DNA of 64,000 bases from UBA3839 sp963627995 (GTDB lineage Bacteria; Bacteroidota; Bacteroidia; Bacteroidales; Bacteroidaceae), in assembly GCA_963627995.1 (NCBI GenBank), contig CAVGCV010000008.1:1-64000 (forward strand), written 5' to 3'. The notes under the pieces are model-generated. The model was not told the origin of the DNA. It saw nothing but the letters and a program-made list of their open reading frames with translations, and did not search any database. Each line of letters begins with the position of its first letter. The first letter of the stretch is position 1. This document shows, in pieces, positions 50,382 through 60,215 of this stretch. The translations under genes were made by a program, and so were the position numbers.

Positions 50382-50915
50382 TCAGAATCCGCCGCCGCCC
50401 GGGCCCGGGCCGCCGAACCCAGGACCTCCGAAGCCCGGGCGTCCGTTTGGCCGGTTGCCCCCGCTGCCCATTCCGGGCCTGCTCCCGCCACGCTGCAGGT
50501 ACACGCGCGCGGCCTGGGCGGGGGTGAGAATCTCAAGAAACTTCGGCAAGTAGTCCTTGTCCACTTGCAGCTGCTTCTCCTGCCGTTCGAAGTTGCGCTG
50601 GATGAGCTGCGCGGCCTCCTCGTCGGTCACCTTCGACAGGTCGGCGCGCTCCTCCGCACGCTCCTGGTTGCCCCCGGTGGGGTTCACGGCGTTGTGGCGC
50701 GTGTTCTGGTAGTCGAGGTAGAGCGCGGTGAAGCGGTCCTTGTCGCCGTCCTTGAGCTTCATGTCCTTGGCCAGGCGCGTGGCCTGGCGGTTGTAAACCT
50801 CCGTGATGTCGAAGTTGTCCTGCCGCGTGCGACGCCGGTCGCCGCCGTCTTGTGCGAAGGCTGTTCCCGTGGCCAGCAGCAGCGCGAGTGCCGCTGCGAA
50901 AAGATGTTGTTTCAT
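50382..50915 (-). CDS. Spy/CpxP-like periplasmic protein with Gly-Pro-rich tail
   Basis: 177 aa from MKQHLFAAALALLLATGTAFAQ, a clear signal peptide. Residues about 30-140 are charged helical sequence (NRQATRLAKDMKLKDGDKDR, EEAAQLIQRNFERQEKQLQV, EILTPAQAARVYLQ), with the LTPxQ-like motif known from Spy/CpxP proteins. Residues about 143-177 are Gly/Pro/Phe-rich. It may be a periplasmic chaperone or stress protein. The frame extends upstream through repeats, which I exclude. Confidence 0.8.
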   Translation of the reverse strand: MKQHLFAAALALLLATGTAFAQDGGDRRRTRQDNFDITEVYNRQATRLAKDMKLKDGDKDRFTALYLDYQNTRHNAVNPTGGNQERAEERADLSKVTDEEAAQLIQRNFERQEKQLQVDKDYLPKFLEILTPAQAARVYLQRGGSRPGMGSGGNRPNGRPGFGGPGFGGPGPGGGGF

Positions 50916-51248
50916 AGGCAAAAAGTTTTTGAATGTTTGGTTGCTCCGTGGCGCGTTGCGCTTTGTCCTTTTGACGCGCGGCGGCGGCGGAAGTTTAACC
51001 CTGGGAGTGTGAATAAAGGTTAAAAGATTTACACCGTTTTTGTCTGGTTTTTTCGGCATTCTGGAGTGGAAGGCACGCCTTTCCCCCCGTTCCATGCCGC
51101 CGTGGAAAGGCGCGGGACGTGCCGCGGGGGTCGTTTTGGCGCGTCGCAAAGCCGCTTTTTCTCCCTTTCTGGCGATTTTTCGGGGCGGAACGACCGTCCT
51201 CCGGAGGCGGCGGAGACACCCCCGCGCCCCGCCAGGAGTGGGGGTGGC

Positions 51249-51380
51249 GATGCGCCGGGATAAAACTTTCAGTGCGCTGCGGCTGCATTTTGAGTGCGCT
51301 GAAAATTTCGCCGCGGCGCACTCGGATTTTATTTCCGGCGCACTCAAAATTTATTTTCAGTGCGCTGCGGCTGCAAAACG
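51249..51380. repeat. 22-bp periodic array C (6 units)
   Basis: Units start at 51249, 51271, 51293, 51315, 51337 and 51359. Heads are GATGCGCC, AGTGCGCT, AGTGCGCT, GGCGCACT, GGCGCACT and AGTGCGCT. Tails include GGGATAAAACTTTC, GCGGCTGCATTTTG, GAAAATTTCGCCGC and CAAAATTTATTTTC. It is the main content of the 690-bp gap between the Spy-like gene and tRNA-Lys; I see no gene in the remainder. Confidence 0.88.
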
Positions 51381-51604
51381 ACCGCCGCACGGCGGCCCGA
51401 CACCGGCGGCGCGGCCGCAATGGGGTGGGGCAGGGGCCGTGCGCGCCCTGCGGCGCCACTTTCCGGCCGCTCGTGGACGGCGCGGATGCGGGCGCACTCC
51501 GGCGCGCGCCGAAATACGCCGCCCACGGATTCCCCCTGCTGTTAAAATTCCCTAAAAACACAGGTCGCCCGACTGCAACGTGCAGTCGGGCGACTCGCTT
51601 TGCG

Positions 51605-51677
51605 TACGCCCTCAGGGGCTCGAACCCTGGACCCATTGATTAAGAGTCAATTGCTCTACCAACTGAGCTAAGGACGC
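51605..51677 (-). tRNA. tRNA-Lys (anticodon CTT)
   Basis: 73 nt on the minus strand. The 5' acceptor GCGTCCT pairs with AGGGCGT (two wobbles). D-arm stem GCTC/GAGC, anticodon arm ATTGA-CTCTTAA-TCAAT giving CTT, and T-arm CAGGG-TTCGAGC-CCCTG. No CCA is encoded. Confidence 0.95.
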
Positions 51678-51699
51678 ATGGCCGTTTTTGTTCGGCACT

Positions 51700-51731
51700 G
51701 CAAAGGTACGACTTTTGTGCGAAACGCCAAA
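51700..51731 (-). promoter_or_regulatory. Promoter of tRNA-Lys
   Basis: Minus-strand TTTG at 51728-51731, 19-bp spacer, then TACCTTTGC at 51700-51708. This is one of the two best consensus promoters in the window, 22 bp before the tRNA. Confidence 0.82.
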
Positions 51732-51787
51732 CGCCGCGCCCTTTTTTTTGCTCTGCCGCACTGCCGCGCACGCGGCGGCGCGGCGGA

Positions 51788-53320
51788 TCAGAGGGTCACG
51801 CCCGTCTTGAAGATGGCAATCTCGCGGTAGCCCTTGCGCTCGTTCCAAGTCGGTTCGCCGCTGGCCGCCGCCACCACCTTGCGCACGAAGCGGCGCGCCG
51901 CGTCGGCCATCGCCTCGCCCCCGGCCAGCGTGCCCGCGTCGAAGTCAATCCACGTGGGGCGGCGCTGTGCCAGCTGCGTGTTGGTCGATACCTTCAGCGT
52001 GGGGACGAACGTGCCGAAGGGCGTGCCGCGCCCCGTGGTGAACAGCACCATGTGGCAGCCGGCGGCGGCGAGCGCGGTGGACGCCACGAGGTCGTTGCCG
52101 GGGGCGGAGAGCAGGTTGAGGCCCCGGCTGGCGAGCCGCTCGCCATAGCCGAGCACGCCGCGCACGGCGCTCTTCCCGCATTTCTGCGTGCAGCCGAGGG
52201 CTTTCTCTTCCAGCGTCGATATGCCGCCGGCCTTGTTGCCGGGCGACGGGTTCTCGCCCACAGGCTCGCCGTGCGCCAGGTAGTACGCCTTGAAGTCGTT
52301 GATGAGGCGCACCGTGCGGTCGAACAGCGCGCGCGTGGCGCAGCGCGACATGAGGATGGTCTCCGCGCCGAACATCTCCGGCACCTCCGTGAGCACGCAC
52401 GTGCCGCCGCGCCACGCCACGTAGTCGGACAGCGCGCCGAGCAGCGGGTTGGCCGTGATGCCGGAGAATCCGTCGCTGCCGCCGCACTTTAGTCCGACGC
52501 GCAGCTCGGACAGGGGCACGGGCTCGCGCCTGTCGGCCGCCGCCGCGCGGCAGATGGGGCGCAGCAGCTCCATGCCCGCGTCCACCTCGTCGCCCGCCGC
52601 CTCCTGGGTGACGAGGAGCTTGACGCGCTCCGCGTCGTAGTCGCCCAGCAGCCGCATGAAGTCGCCGGGCTGGTTGTTCTCGCACCCCAGCCCCACGACC
52701 AGCACGCCGCCGGCGTTGGGGTGCAGCACGAGGTCGCGCAGCACGGCGCGCGTGTGCTCGTGGTCGTCGCCCAGCTGCGAGCAGCCGTAGTTGTGCGTGA
52801 AGGCCGCCACGACGGGCTGCGCGCCGCCTTCGGCCGAGAGCTCGGCGTTCATGCGGCGCGCCAGCTCCTGGCACACGCCGTTCACGCAGCCCACGGTCGG
52901 CACAATCCACACCTCGTTGCGCACGCCCACGTCGCCGTTCCGGCGGCGGTAGCCCATGAACGCGTCCGGCAGGCCGTCGGTGGGGAAGTCCGGCGTGCAG
53001 TCGGCGCGCGCGCGCAGCTGGCCGGGCGTGAACGCGGGCCGGTAGTCGTAGTCGAGCAGCCCGGCAAGGTTTGTCTCGATGTGGCGGTGGTCGATGTGCT
53101 CGCCCCGGCCGTGCGCCTGGCGCAGGTGGCCGATGGGGAATCCGTACTTCACCACGTCGGCCCCCGCGGGCAGGTCGTCGAGCAAGAGCTTGTGGCCGGC
53201 GGGGACGTCGGCGCGCACTTCGATGCGCGTGCCGCCCACCTCCACGCACGTTCCGCCGGCAAGGGGGCGGAGCGCCACGGCAACGTTGTCGGCGGCGTTG
53301 ATTTTCAGGATGTCGTCCAT
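51788..53320 (-). CDS. uxaA: Altronate dehydratase (UxaA type)
   Basis: 510 aa from MDDILKINAADNVAVALRPL. The N-terminal SAF-like domain is about 1-95. The C-terminal dehydratase domain (about 110-500) contains FMGYRRRNGDVGVRNEVWIVPTVG, AFTHNYGCSQLGDD, LKCGGSDGFSGITANP and TTGRGTPFG, all family hallmarks. It converts D-altronate to 2-keto-3-deoxygluconate in galacturonate catabolism, so pectin use is implied. No uxaB, uxaC or kdg genes are adjacent. A minus-strand TACCTTTGC box at 53379-53387 lies 59 bp upstream. Confidence 0.93.
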   Translation of the reverse strand: MDDILKINAADNVAVALRPLAGGTCVEVGGTRIEVRADVPAGHKLLLDDLPAGADVVKYGFPIGHLRQAHGRGEHIDHRHIETNLAGLLDYDYRPAFTPGQLRARADCTPDFPTDGLPDAFMGYRRRNGDVGVRNEVWIVPTVGCVNGVCQELARRMNAELSAEGGAQPVVAAFTHNYGCSQLGDDHEHTRAVLRDLVLHPNAGGVLVVGLGCENNQPGDFMRLLGDYDAERVKLLVTQEAAGDEVDAGMELLRPICRAAAADRREPVPLSELRVGLKCGGSDGFSGITANPLLGALSDYVAWRGGTCVLTEVPEMFGAETILMSRCATRALFDRTVRLINDFKAYYLAHGEPVGENPSPGNKAGGISTLEEKALGCTQKCGKSAVRGVLGYGERLASRGLNLLSAPGNDLVASTALAAAGCHMVLFTTGRGTPFGTFVPTLKVSTNTQLAQRRPTWIDFDAGTLAGGEAMADAARRFVRKVVAAASGEPTWNERKGYREIAIFKTGVTL

Positions 53321-53378
53321 GTTCGCAGTGGTTTTTCGCCGCGCTCCGGGACGTGCCGGGCGGCGGAGGATGATGGCT

Positions 53379-53387
53379 GCAAAGGTA
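53379..53387 (-). promoter_or_regulatory. -7 box of uxaA
   Basis: Minus-strand TACCTTTGC, an exact -7 match, in the divergent region with the ABC-F gene. No -33 box is visible. Confidence 0.6.
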
Positions 53388-53451
53388 GTGAAAAAATGGC
53401 AGCGCGGCGCGCGCGGAGGCGGCGGCGCGCTGTTTTCTTGCAAAAAATCGC

Positions 53452-53460
53452 TACCTTTGC
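53452..53460 (+). promoter_or_regulatory. -7 box of ABC-F gene
   Basis: TACCTTTGC, an exact match, 20 bp before the ATG, so the leader must be very short. Confidence 0.6.
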
Positions 53461-53480
53461 CGCCAAAACCACGCACTCCA

Positions 53481-55097
<1,617 letters not shown>

Positions 55098-55124
55098 GGG
55101 CGGCAGCGCAACATCGGTGGCGGC

Positions 55125-55640
55125 ATGGAAGAGCGCATATTGCACATCCCCGTGAGGGTGAAGCGGGAGCAGGAGCTGGACGAAAGCGAACTGCGGCTGC
55201 TGGCCGAGGCCAAGGCCGCCACGCTGCGAAGCTACTCGCCCTACTCGCACTTTGCCGTGGGGGCGGCCGCGCTGCTCGACGACGGCACCGTGGTGAGCGG
55301 CTCGAACCAAGAGAACTGCGCCTACCCGTCGGGGCTTTGCGCGGAGCGGACGGCCGTGTTCTACGCCAACAGCCGCTACCCCGGCCGCGCCGTGCGCCTG
55401 CTTTGCGTGGCGGCGCGCGATGCCTCCGGCGAGCTTACGAAGCGGCCCGTCGCGCCGTGCGGGGCGTGCCGGCAGGTGCTGCTGGAGGCGGAGGCGCGCG
55501 CGGGTGTCCCGATGGGCGTGATGCTCTACGGCACGGAGGGCGCGTGCTTCGTGGCTTCGGTGCGCGACCTGCTGCCCCTGTCCTTCGACGAAAGCTACCT
55601 CGGCTGCGGCGAACAGCCCGACCATCCAAACACACCATGA
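55125..55640 (+). CDS. cdd: Cytidine deaminase
   Basis: 171 aa, single-domain tetrameric type. Substrate region SYSPYSHFAVGAA. Zinc ligands and catalytic Glu are in GLCAERTAVFY (Cys72, Glu74) and APCGACRQVL (Cys112, Cys115). It deaminates cytidine and deoxycytidine to uridine forms for salvage. It lies 27 bp after the ABC-F gene and overlaps the next gene by 4 bp (ATGA). Confidence 0.95.
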   Translation: MEERILHIPVRVKREQELDESELRLLAEAKAATLRSYSPYSHFAVGAAALLDDGTVVSGSNQENCAYPSGLCAERTAVFYANSRYPGRAVRLLCVAARDASGELTKRPVAPCGACRQVLLEAEARAGVPMGVMLYGTEGACFVASVRDLLPLSFDESYLGCGEQPDHPNTP

Positions 55641-56560
55641 CCATGAGACGCACCCTACTTCCCCTACTGCTGCTCCCGCTCCTCGCCGCCGGCGCGACGC
55701 GGGCTTCGGCGCAGACGCGGCGAAACGCCGCCTATGAACGCTACATCGACCAGTACAAGGCGGTCGCCGTGGACCAGATGCGCCGCCACGGCATTCCTGC
55801 GAGCATCACGCTGGCGCAGGGATTGCTGGAAAGCGGCGCGGGCAGCAGCGACCTGGCGCAGCGCAGCAACAACCATTTCGGCATCAAAAAGGGCAGCGAC
55901 TGGACGGGACCCACGGTGCGCCACCACGACGATCGCCGCAACGAACTCTTCAGAAAGTACGACAAGGTGGCCGACAGCTACGAAGACCATTCGCTCTTTC
56001 TGCACCGCGAGCGCTACCAGCGTTTGTTCCGCCTCCATATTCTTGACTACAAGGGCTGGGCGCGGGGGCTGAAGGCTTGCGGCTACGCCACCAACCCGCT
56101 CTACGCCGACAAGCTCATCGGCATCATCGAGCTGTACGGCCTGAGCGATTTCGACGAAGACCCGAACCAGGTGAAGCTGCCGGAACTGCCGCCGCTTTCC
56201 GACGTGCGCCTCAACTACCGCGCCATGCGGAGCAACAACGGCGTGCCCTGCGTCGTGGCCAGGCGCGGCGACACATGGGCCTCGCTGTCGGGCGAGCTGG
56301 GGATTTCCGAACGCAAGCTGCTGAAATTCAACGAGGCCGTGAAGGACATCGCGCTCCGCGAGGGCGATTACGTCTATCTTGAAAAGAAGGCGTCGCGCGG
56401 CCCGAAGTCGATGAGGAAGCAGTGGCACAAAATCCAGAACGGGGAGTCGATGTATTCCATCGCCCAGCTCTACGGGATGCGGCTGCGCTCACTCTACAGG
56501 CTGAACTACAAGGACGGAGACTACAACGCCACGCCCGGCGACCTGCTCCGCGTGCGGTAG
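55637..56560 (+). CDS. Secreted GH73 glucosaminidase with two LysM repeats
   Basis: 307 aa with signal peptide (about 1-26, ends RASAQ). The GH73 domain (about 32-175) has LAQGLLESGAGSSDLAQRSNNHFGIK with catalytic Glu65, and ERYQRLF and GWARGLKACGYAT downstream. Two LysM modules at about 212-255 (ARRGDTWASLSGELGIS) and 262-306 (IQNGESMYSIAQLYGMR) bind peptidoglycan. It would hydrolyse N-acetylglucosaminyl bonds during wall turnover. The start overlaps the cdd stop by 4 bp; a second Met two codons on is possible. Confidence 0.92.
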   Translation: MTMRRTLLPLLLLPLLAAGATRASAQTRRNAAYERYIDQYKAVAVDQMRRHGIPASITLAQGLLESGAGSSDLAQRSNNHFGIKKGSDWTGPTVRHHDDRRNELFRKYDKVADSYEDHSLFLHRERYQRLFRLHILDYKGWARGLKACGYATNPLYADKLIGIIELYGLSDFDEDPNQVKLPELPPLSDVRLNYRAMRSNNGVPCVVARRGDTWASLSGELGISERKLLKFNEAVKDIALREGDYVYLEKKASRGPKSMRKQWHKIQNGESMYSIAQLYGMRLRSLYRLNYKDGDYNATPGDLLRVR

Positions 56561-56615
56561 GCGGCAGTGGCGCGGCGCGGTCGGGCGCGAGGCACCGACG
56601 GGGCGCAAACGACGT

Positions 56616-56660
56616 GCGGCGGGTTGGGCATTGCGCCCAACCCGCCGCCGTCTTCTTCTG
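56616..56660. terminator. Terminator between convergent GH73-LysM and rng
   Basis: A perfect 14-bp stem GCGGCGGGTTGGGC (56616-56629) with 56635-56648 and a 5-nt loop, followed on plus by CGTCTTCTTCTG. Confidence 0.78.
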
Positions 56661-56696
56661 AAGTCTGTGGGTCTCTCGTCCGCGTCGCCGCGGTGC

Positions 56697-58271
56697 TCAC
56701 TTTGTCTCAATCTCTTCGGTCATGTGGATTTCCTCACCCTTCTCGTTGAGGAACCGGTATTGCAGGAATCCGAGTTCCTGGCTCGGAATCATCGTCAGCC
56801 CGAACCCGTATTTGAGCTGCCACTTCCGGTAGATTGAGATCAGTCCTTTGTCGATGTACGCCGCAACGTAGGGATGGACGTAGAGCCGAAGTTTCTTCAC
56901 TCCAAGATTGTTCATGATGTAGTCCACCTTGCCCTCGAGTATGTCGGTGAACAAAAAGGAGGAGCGTATCGTTCCCTTGCCCATGCAGGTGGGGCAGGTT
57001 TCCTCGACGGGTATGTCGATGGCGGGGCGCACGCGCTGCCGCGTAATCTGCATGAGGCCGAATTTCGACAGCGGAAGTATGTTGTGCTTGGCGCGGTCGT
57101 TGCGCATGAGCTCTGTCATGCGTTCGTAGAGCTTCTGGCGGTGTTCCGCCGTGTCCATGTCTATGAAGTCAATGACAATGATTCCGCCCATGTCGCGCAG
57201 CCGGAACTGGCGCGCCAGTTCCTCGGCCGCGCCCATGTTCACCTCAAAAGCATTCGCCTCCTGACTTTCAACACCTCGGTTTCTGTTGCCGGAATTGACA
57301 TCGACGACGTGCAGTGCCTCCGTGTGTTCTATGATGAGGTACGCGCCTTTCTTGAAACTTACGGTCTTGCCGAGCCCGGACTTTATCTGCTTCGTGATGT
57401 TGAAGTTGTCGAAGATGGGCACAGAACCCTTGTAGAGCTTCACGATGTTCTCCCGCTCCGGGGCGATGAGGGAAACGTACTTCTTTACCTCGCGGAACAC
57501 GCCGGGGTTGTTGACGTGTATGCTCTCATAGGAGGGGTTGAACAAGTCGCGAAGCAGGGAGACGGCGCGGCTGGTCTCTTCGTGTGCGAGCTGGGGGAAC
57601 TTTGTCGCCACCTGCATTTTCTTCAGGCAGTCCTTCCACGTCTCGACAAGTATGGTAAGTTCCTTGTCGAGCTCCGCCACCCGCTTCCCCTCGGCCACCG
57701 TGCGGACGATGACGCCGAAGTTCCGCGGCTTGATGCTCTGTATCAGCTGCTTGAGGCGGGCGCGCTCCTCCGCCGATTTGATTTTGGTGGAGACAGACAC
57801 TTTGTCCTCAAACGGAATCAGCACGAGATGCCGCCCCGGGAAAGAGATTTCGCCGGTGAGGCGCGGCCCTTTCGTCGAGATGGGCTCCTTGGTGATTTGC
57901 ACCAGCACTTCCTGTCCGACTTCGAGGATTTTCTGTATCTCTCCGTTCTTGGGCAGGTCGGGCTGCCGCTTCATGCTGTCCATGCTCGCGAGGGACTTGC
58001 GGTTGCTCGCGACTTGCTTCACGTACTTCTCCAGGGACAGGAACTGTATGCCTAAATCTTGGTAGTGGAGAAACGCCTCGTGCTCATGACCGACTTCCAC
58101 AAAGCACGCGTTGAGGGCGGGCATGATTTTCTTCACCCTCGCCGCGTAGATGTTGCCCACTGCAAACTTGGAGCCCTGCTCCTCGCGCTGGAACTCAACG
58201 AGGCGCTGGTCTTCGAGCAGCGCGATGGTGACTTCCTTGGGCTGTGCGTCGATGATAAGTTCGCTGGTCAT
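56697..58271 (-). CDS. rng: Ribonuclease G/E
   Basis: 524 aa. The S1-like RNA-binding segment is about 38-125 (VGNIYAARVKKIMPALNACFVEVGHE). The RNase E/G catalytic region follows, with GAYLIIEHTEALHVVDVNSGN, GGIIVIDFIDMD (metal-binding Asp) and the zinc-link motif CPTCMGKGT. The length suits RNase G and lacks RNase E's long scaffold tail. It matures rRNA and degrades mRNA. Downstream of the HU and 29-aa peptide genes on the same strand. Confidence 0.95.
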   Translation of the reverse strand: MTSELIIDAQPKEVTIALLEDQRLVEFQREEQGSKFAVGNIYAARVKKIMPALNACFVEVGHEHEAFLHYQDLGIQFLSLEKYVKQVASNRKSLASMDSMKRQPDLPKNGEIQKILEVGQEVLVQITKEPISTKGPRLTGEISFPGRHLVLIPFEDKVSVSTKIKSAEERARLKQLIQSIKPRNFGVIVRTVAEGKRVAELDKELTILVETWKDCLKKMQVATKFPQLAHEETSRAVSLLRDLFNPSYESIHVNNPGVFREVKKYVSLIAPERENIVKLYKGSVPIFDNFNITKQIKSGLGKTVSFKKGAYLIIEHTEALHVVDVNSGNRNRGVESQEANAFEVNMGAAEELARQFRLRDMGGIIVIDFIDMDTAEHRQKLYERMTELMRNDRAKHNILPLSKFGLMQITRQRVRPAIDIPVEETCPTCMGKGTIRSSFLFTDILEGKVDYIMNNLGVKKLRLYVHPYVAAYIDKGLISIYRKWQLKYGFGLTMIPSQELGFLQYRFLNEKGEEIHMTEEIETK

Positions 58272-58299
58272 TTCTCAGGGTTTCTTGGTGTTCGCAAAG

Positions 58300-58366
58300 T
58301 TGAGAGTTGAAAGTTGAAGGAGACTTCCCGCGCGGGCTTCTCGCAGTTCAACTGCCAACTCTCAAC
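58300..58366 (-). promoter_or_regulatory. Long imperfect hairpin in the rng leader
   Basis: GTTGAGAGTTG (58300-58310) pairs with CAACTCTCAAC (58356-58366), inner AGTTGAA with TTCAACT, and an inner palindrome CCCGCGCGGG. It occupies nearly all the space between the 29-aa peptide stop and the rng start. It could be a terminator/attenuator or an RNase autoregulatory site. Confidence 0.6.
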
Positions 58367-58375
58367 CTGTTCTTT

Positions 58376-58465
58376 CTACTTGCTCTTATGGCGGTTCTTT
58401 CTCAGTCTTTTCTTGCGCTTGTGAGTAGAAATCTTGTGTCTTTTCTTTTTCTTACCGTTTGGCAT
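58376..58465 (-). CDS. 29-aa highly basic peptide, probably ribosome-associated
   Basis: ATG at 58465 to TAG at 58376. The product begins MPNGKKKKRHKISTHK and ends RKNRHKSK; 18 of 29 residues are Lys, Arg or His. I recall near-identical small ORFs beside RNase G/E genes in other Bacteroidetes, from memory only. Composition resembles small ribosomal proteins, so ribosome association is a fair inference. It lies 79 bp after HU and about 100 bp before rng, same strand. Confidence 0.78.
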   Translation of the reverse strand: MPNGKKKKRHKISTHKRKKRLRKNRHKSK

Positions 58466-58544
58466 AGCTTGGTGAATTTAAAAGTTTATAATTGTATTGT
58501 CGGATGCGAACATGCGTGGCGCGCCCGGCGCGCCGCCCGTGCCG

Positions 58545-58820
58545 TTACTTCTTCATCTGCTCCATGAACGTCTTCGCGGGCTTGAAGGCCGGGATGTTGT
58601 GCTCGGGGATGATGATGGTGGTGTTCTTGCTGATGTTGCGCGCCGTCTTCTGCGCCCGCTTCTTGACGATGAAACTTCCGAATCCCCTTAGGAATACGTC
58701 CTCTCCGCCCGCAAGCGAGTTTTTCACTGTGTCCATGAACGCCTCGATGGTCGTCAAAATGCTCTGCTTGTCGATGCCTGTGTTCTTGGCGATTTCGTTT
58801 ACGATTTCTGCTTTTGTCAT
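58545..58820 (-). CDS. HU-family DNA-binding protein
   Basis: 91 aa, the full HU length. MTKAEIVNEIAKNTGIDKQS starts the helical dimer core. GEDVFLRGFGSFIVKKR is the HU signature, and the beta-arm KTARNISKNTTIIIPEHNIPAF ends with the usual Pro tip. It bends and compacts DNA. A -7 box TATATTTGC lies upstream. Confidence 0.95.
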   Translation of the reverse strand: MTKAEIVNEIAKNTGIDKQSILTTIEAFMDTVKNSLAGGEDVFLRGFGSFIVKKRAQKTARNISKNTTIIIPEHNIPAFKPAKTFMEQMKK

Positions 58821-58906
58821 ATCTGCTTCCTTTTAATAATGTTACATACAAATACGATTGGCATACGCCAGACGCAGGGCGCGCGCCGACGAATCCCAAT
58901 CGGAGT

Positions 58907-58915
58907 GCAAATATA
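58907..58915 (-). promoter_or_regulatory. -7 box of the HU gene
   Basis: Minus-strand TATATTTGC, exact match, 86 bp upstream of the HU start. No clear -33. Confidence 0.55.
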
Positions 58916-58996
58916 GCGATAATGGGGGACATGGAAAAATATTTCTGCGTAAAAAGATGAAAAACAGTGGCTAAAGAGATTTTCGCAAGGGCTCAC

Positions 58997-59028
58997 TTTG
59001 AATTTTCTGCCATTTCGGCTATCTTTGC
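58997..59028 (+). promoter_or_regulatory. Promoter of dapA
   Basis: TTTG (58997-59000), 19-bp spacer, TATCTTTGC (59020-59028): full consensus. The ATG is 52 bp downstream. Confidence 0.82.
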
Positions 59029-59080
59029 AGCCACTTCCGCGCGCAGGGGTTTCCGGATGCGGAGAAACAGACACGAAGAT

Positions 59081-59974
59081 ATGGCACACAACAAGTTCAA
59101 GGGCTTAGGCATCGCGCTCGTAACGCCCTTCACCAAGACGGGCGACGTGGACTATGCCGCCCTGCGGCGCCTTCTCGACTACCAGCTGTCGAACGGCGCC
59201 GACTTCCTCTGCATACTCGCGACGACGGGCGAGACCCCTTGCCTGACCGACGCGGAGAAGCAGAAAATCAAGGAACTTGTGGTGGAAAAGGTGAACGGGC
59301 GCATTCCCATCCTGCTCGGATGCGGAGGCAACAACACGGCCGCCGTGGTGCGCGCGCTCCGCGAGGGCGATTTCAAGGGCGTCGATGGCGTGCTCAGTGT
59401 CTGCCCCTATTACAACAAGCCGTCGCAGGAGGGGCTGTACCAGCACTTCCGCGCCATAGCCGAGGCCACGCCGCTGCCCGTCGTCCTCTACAACGTGCCG
59501 GGGCGCGTGGGCGTGAACATGGCAGCGGAGACCACCCTGCGCCTCGCCCGCGACTGCGCCAACGTGGTGGCCATCAAGGAGGCGAGCGGAAACTTCGCGC
59601 AGATTGACGACATCATCAAGAACAAGCCGGCGCACTTCGACGTGATTTCCGGCGACGACGGCATCACGTTCCCGCTGATAACGCTCGGCGCCGTCGGTGT
59701 GATAAGTGTCATCGGCAACGCGCTGCCCATGGAGTTCAGCCGCATGGTGCGGCTGGCATTGCGGGGCGAATACGATGCCGCCCGGCGCATACACCATCGC
59801 TTCACGGAGCTCTTCAAGTTGCTCTTCGTGGACGGCAATCCCGCGGGCGTCAAGGCGATGCTCAGCAGCATGGGGCTCGTCGAGAACGAGCTCCGCCTGC
59901 CGCTTGTGCCGGCACGCATCACGACAATGGGGGAGATTTCCGCCATCGTGAAGGAACTGAACATACAGTGCTGA
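59081..59974 (+). CDS. dapA: 4-hydroxy-tetrahydrodipicolinate synthase
   Basis: 297 aa TIM barrel. The start at MAHNKFKGLGIALVTPF follows the promoter; 38 codons of upstream open frame contain the -7 box. The Schiff-base Lys is in VVAIKEASGN (Lys166), the catalytic Tyr in VLYNVPGRVG (Tyr137), and the substrate loop is TTGETPCL. It condenses pyruvate with aspartate semialdehyde in lysine and diaminopimelate synthesis. Monocistronic. Confidence 0.95.
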   Translation: MAHNKFKGLGIALVTPFTKTGDVDYAALRRLLDYQLSNGADFLCILATTGETPCLTDAEKQKIKELVVEKVNGRIPILLGCGGNNTAAVVRALREGDFKGVDGVLSVCPYYNKPSQEGLYQHFRAIAEATPLPVVLYNVPGRVGVNMAAETTLRLARDCANVVAIKEASGNFAQIDDIIKNKPAHFDVISGDDGITFPLITLGAVGVISVIGNALPMEFSRMVRLALRGEYDAARRIHHRFTELFKLLFVDGNPAGVKAMLSSMGLVENELRLPLVPARITTMGEISAIVKELNIQC

Positions 59975-60016
59975 CGCGCGGCGGGTGCGGAAGCTCCCGC
60001 CACGGGGCGCGAACGG

Positions 60017-60069
60017 AACGCGGCGCGCCGGAAGTCTCCATCGGCTTCCGGCGCGCCGCGTTTTTCTTT
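60017..60069 (+). terminator. Rho-independent terminator of dapA
   Basis: A perfect 18-bp stem (60017-60034 with 60045-60062, arm AACGCGGCGCGCCGGAAG), 10-nt loop, then TTTCTTTT. Confidence 0.9.
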
Positions 60070-60215
60070 TCCCGGCGGCGTGGCGTGGCGGCCATGGCGC
60101 GGGGGACGGCCTTGCCTTTCACTTGCGCTTTCTCGAATCCGCGCAAGTCCCAGGCTCTCAATTGAATATAGTGCTTGTCCTGGCGGGCGTGCAGCCGTGC
60201 GGCCTGCGCGCGCGG

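Noticed and set aside
58515..58533. Short GC-rich dyad after the HU gene as terminator
   Set aside because: No T-run on the minus strand, and the downstream 29-aa peptide gene would then need its own promoter, which I do not see.
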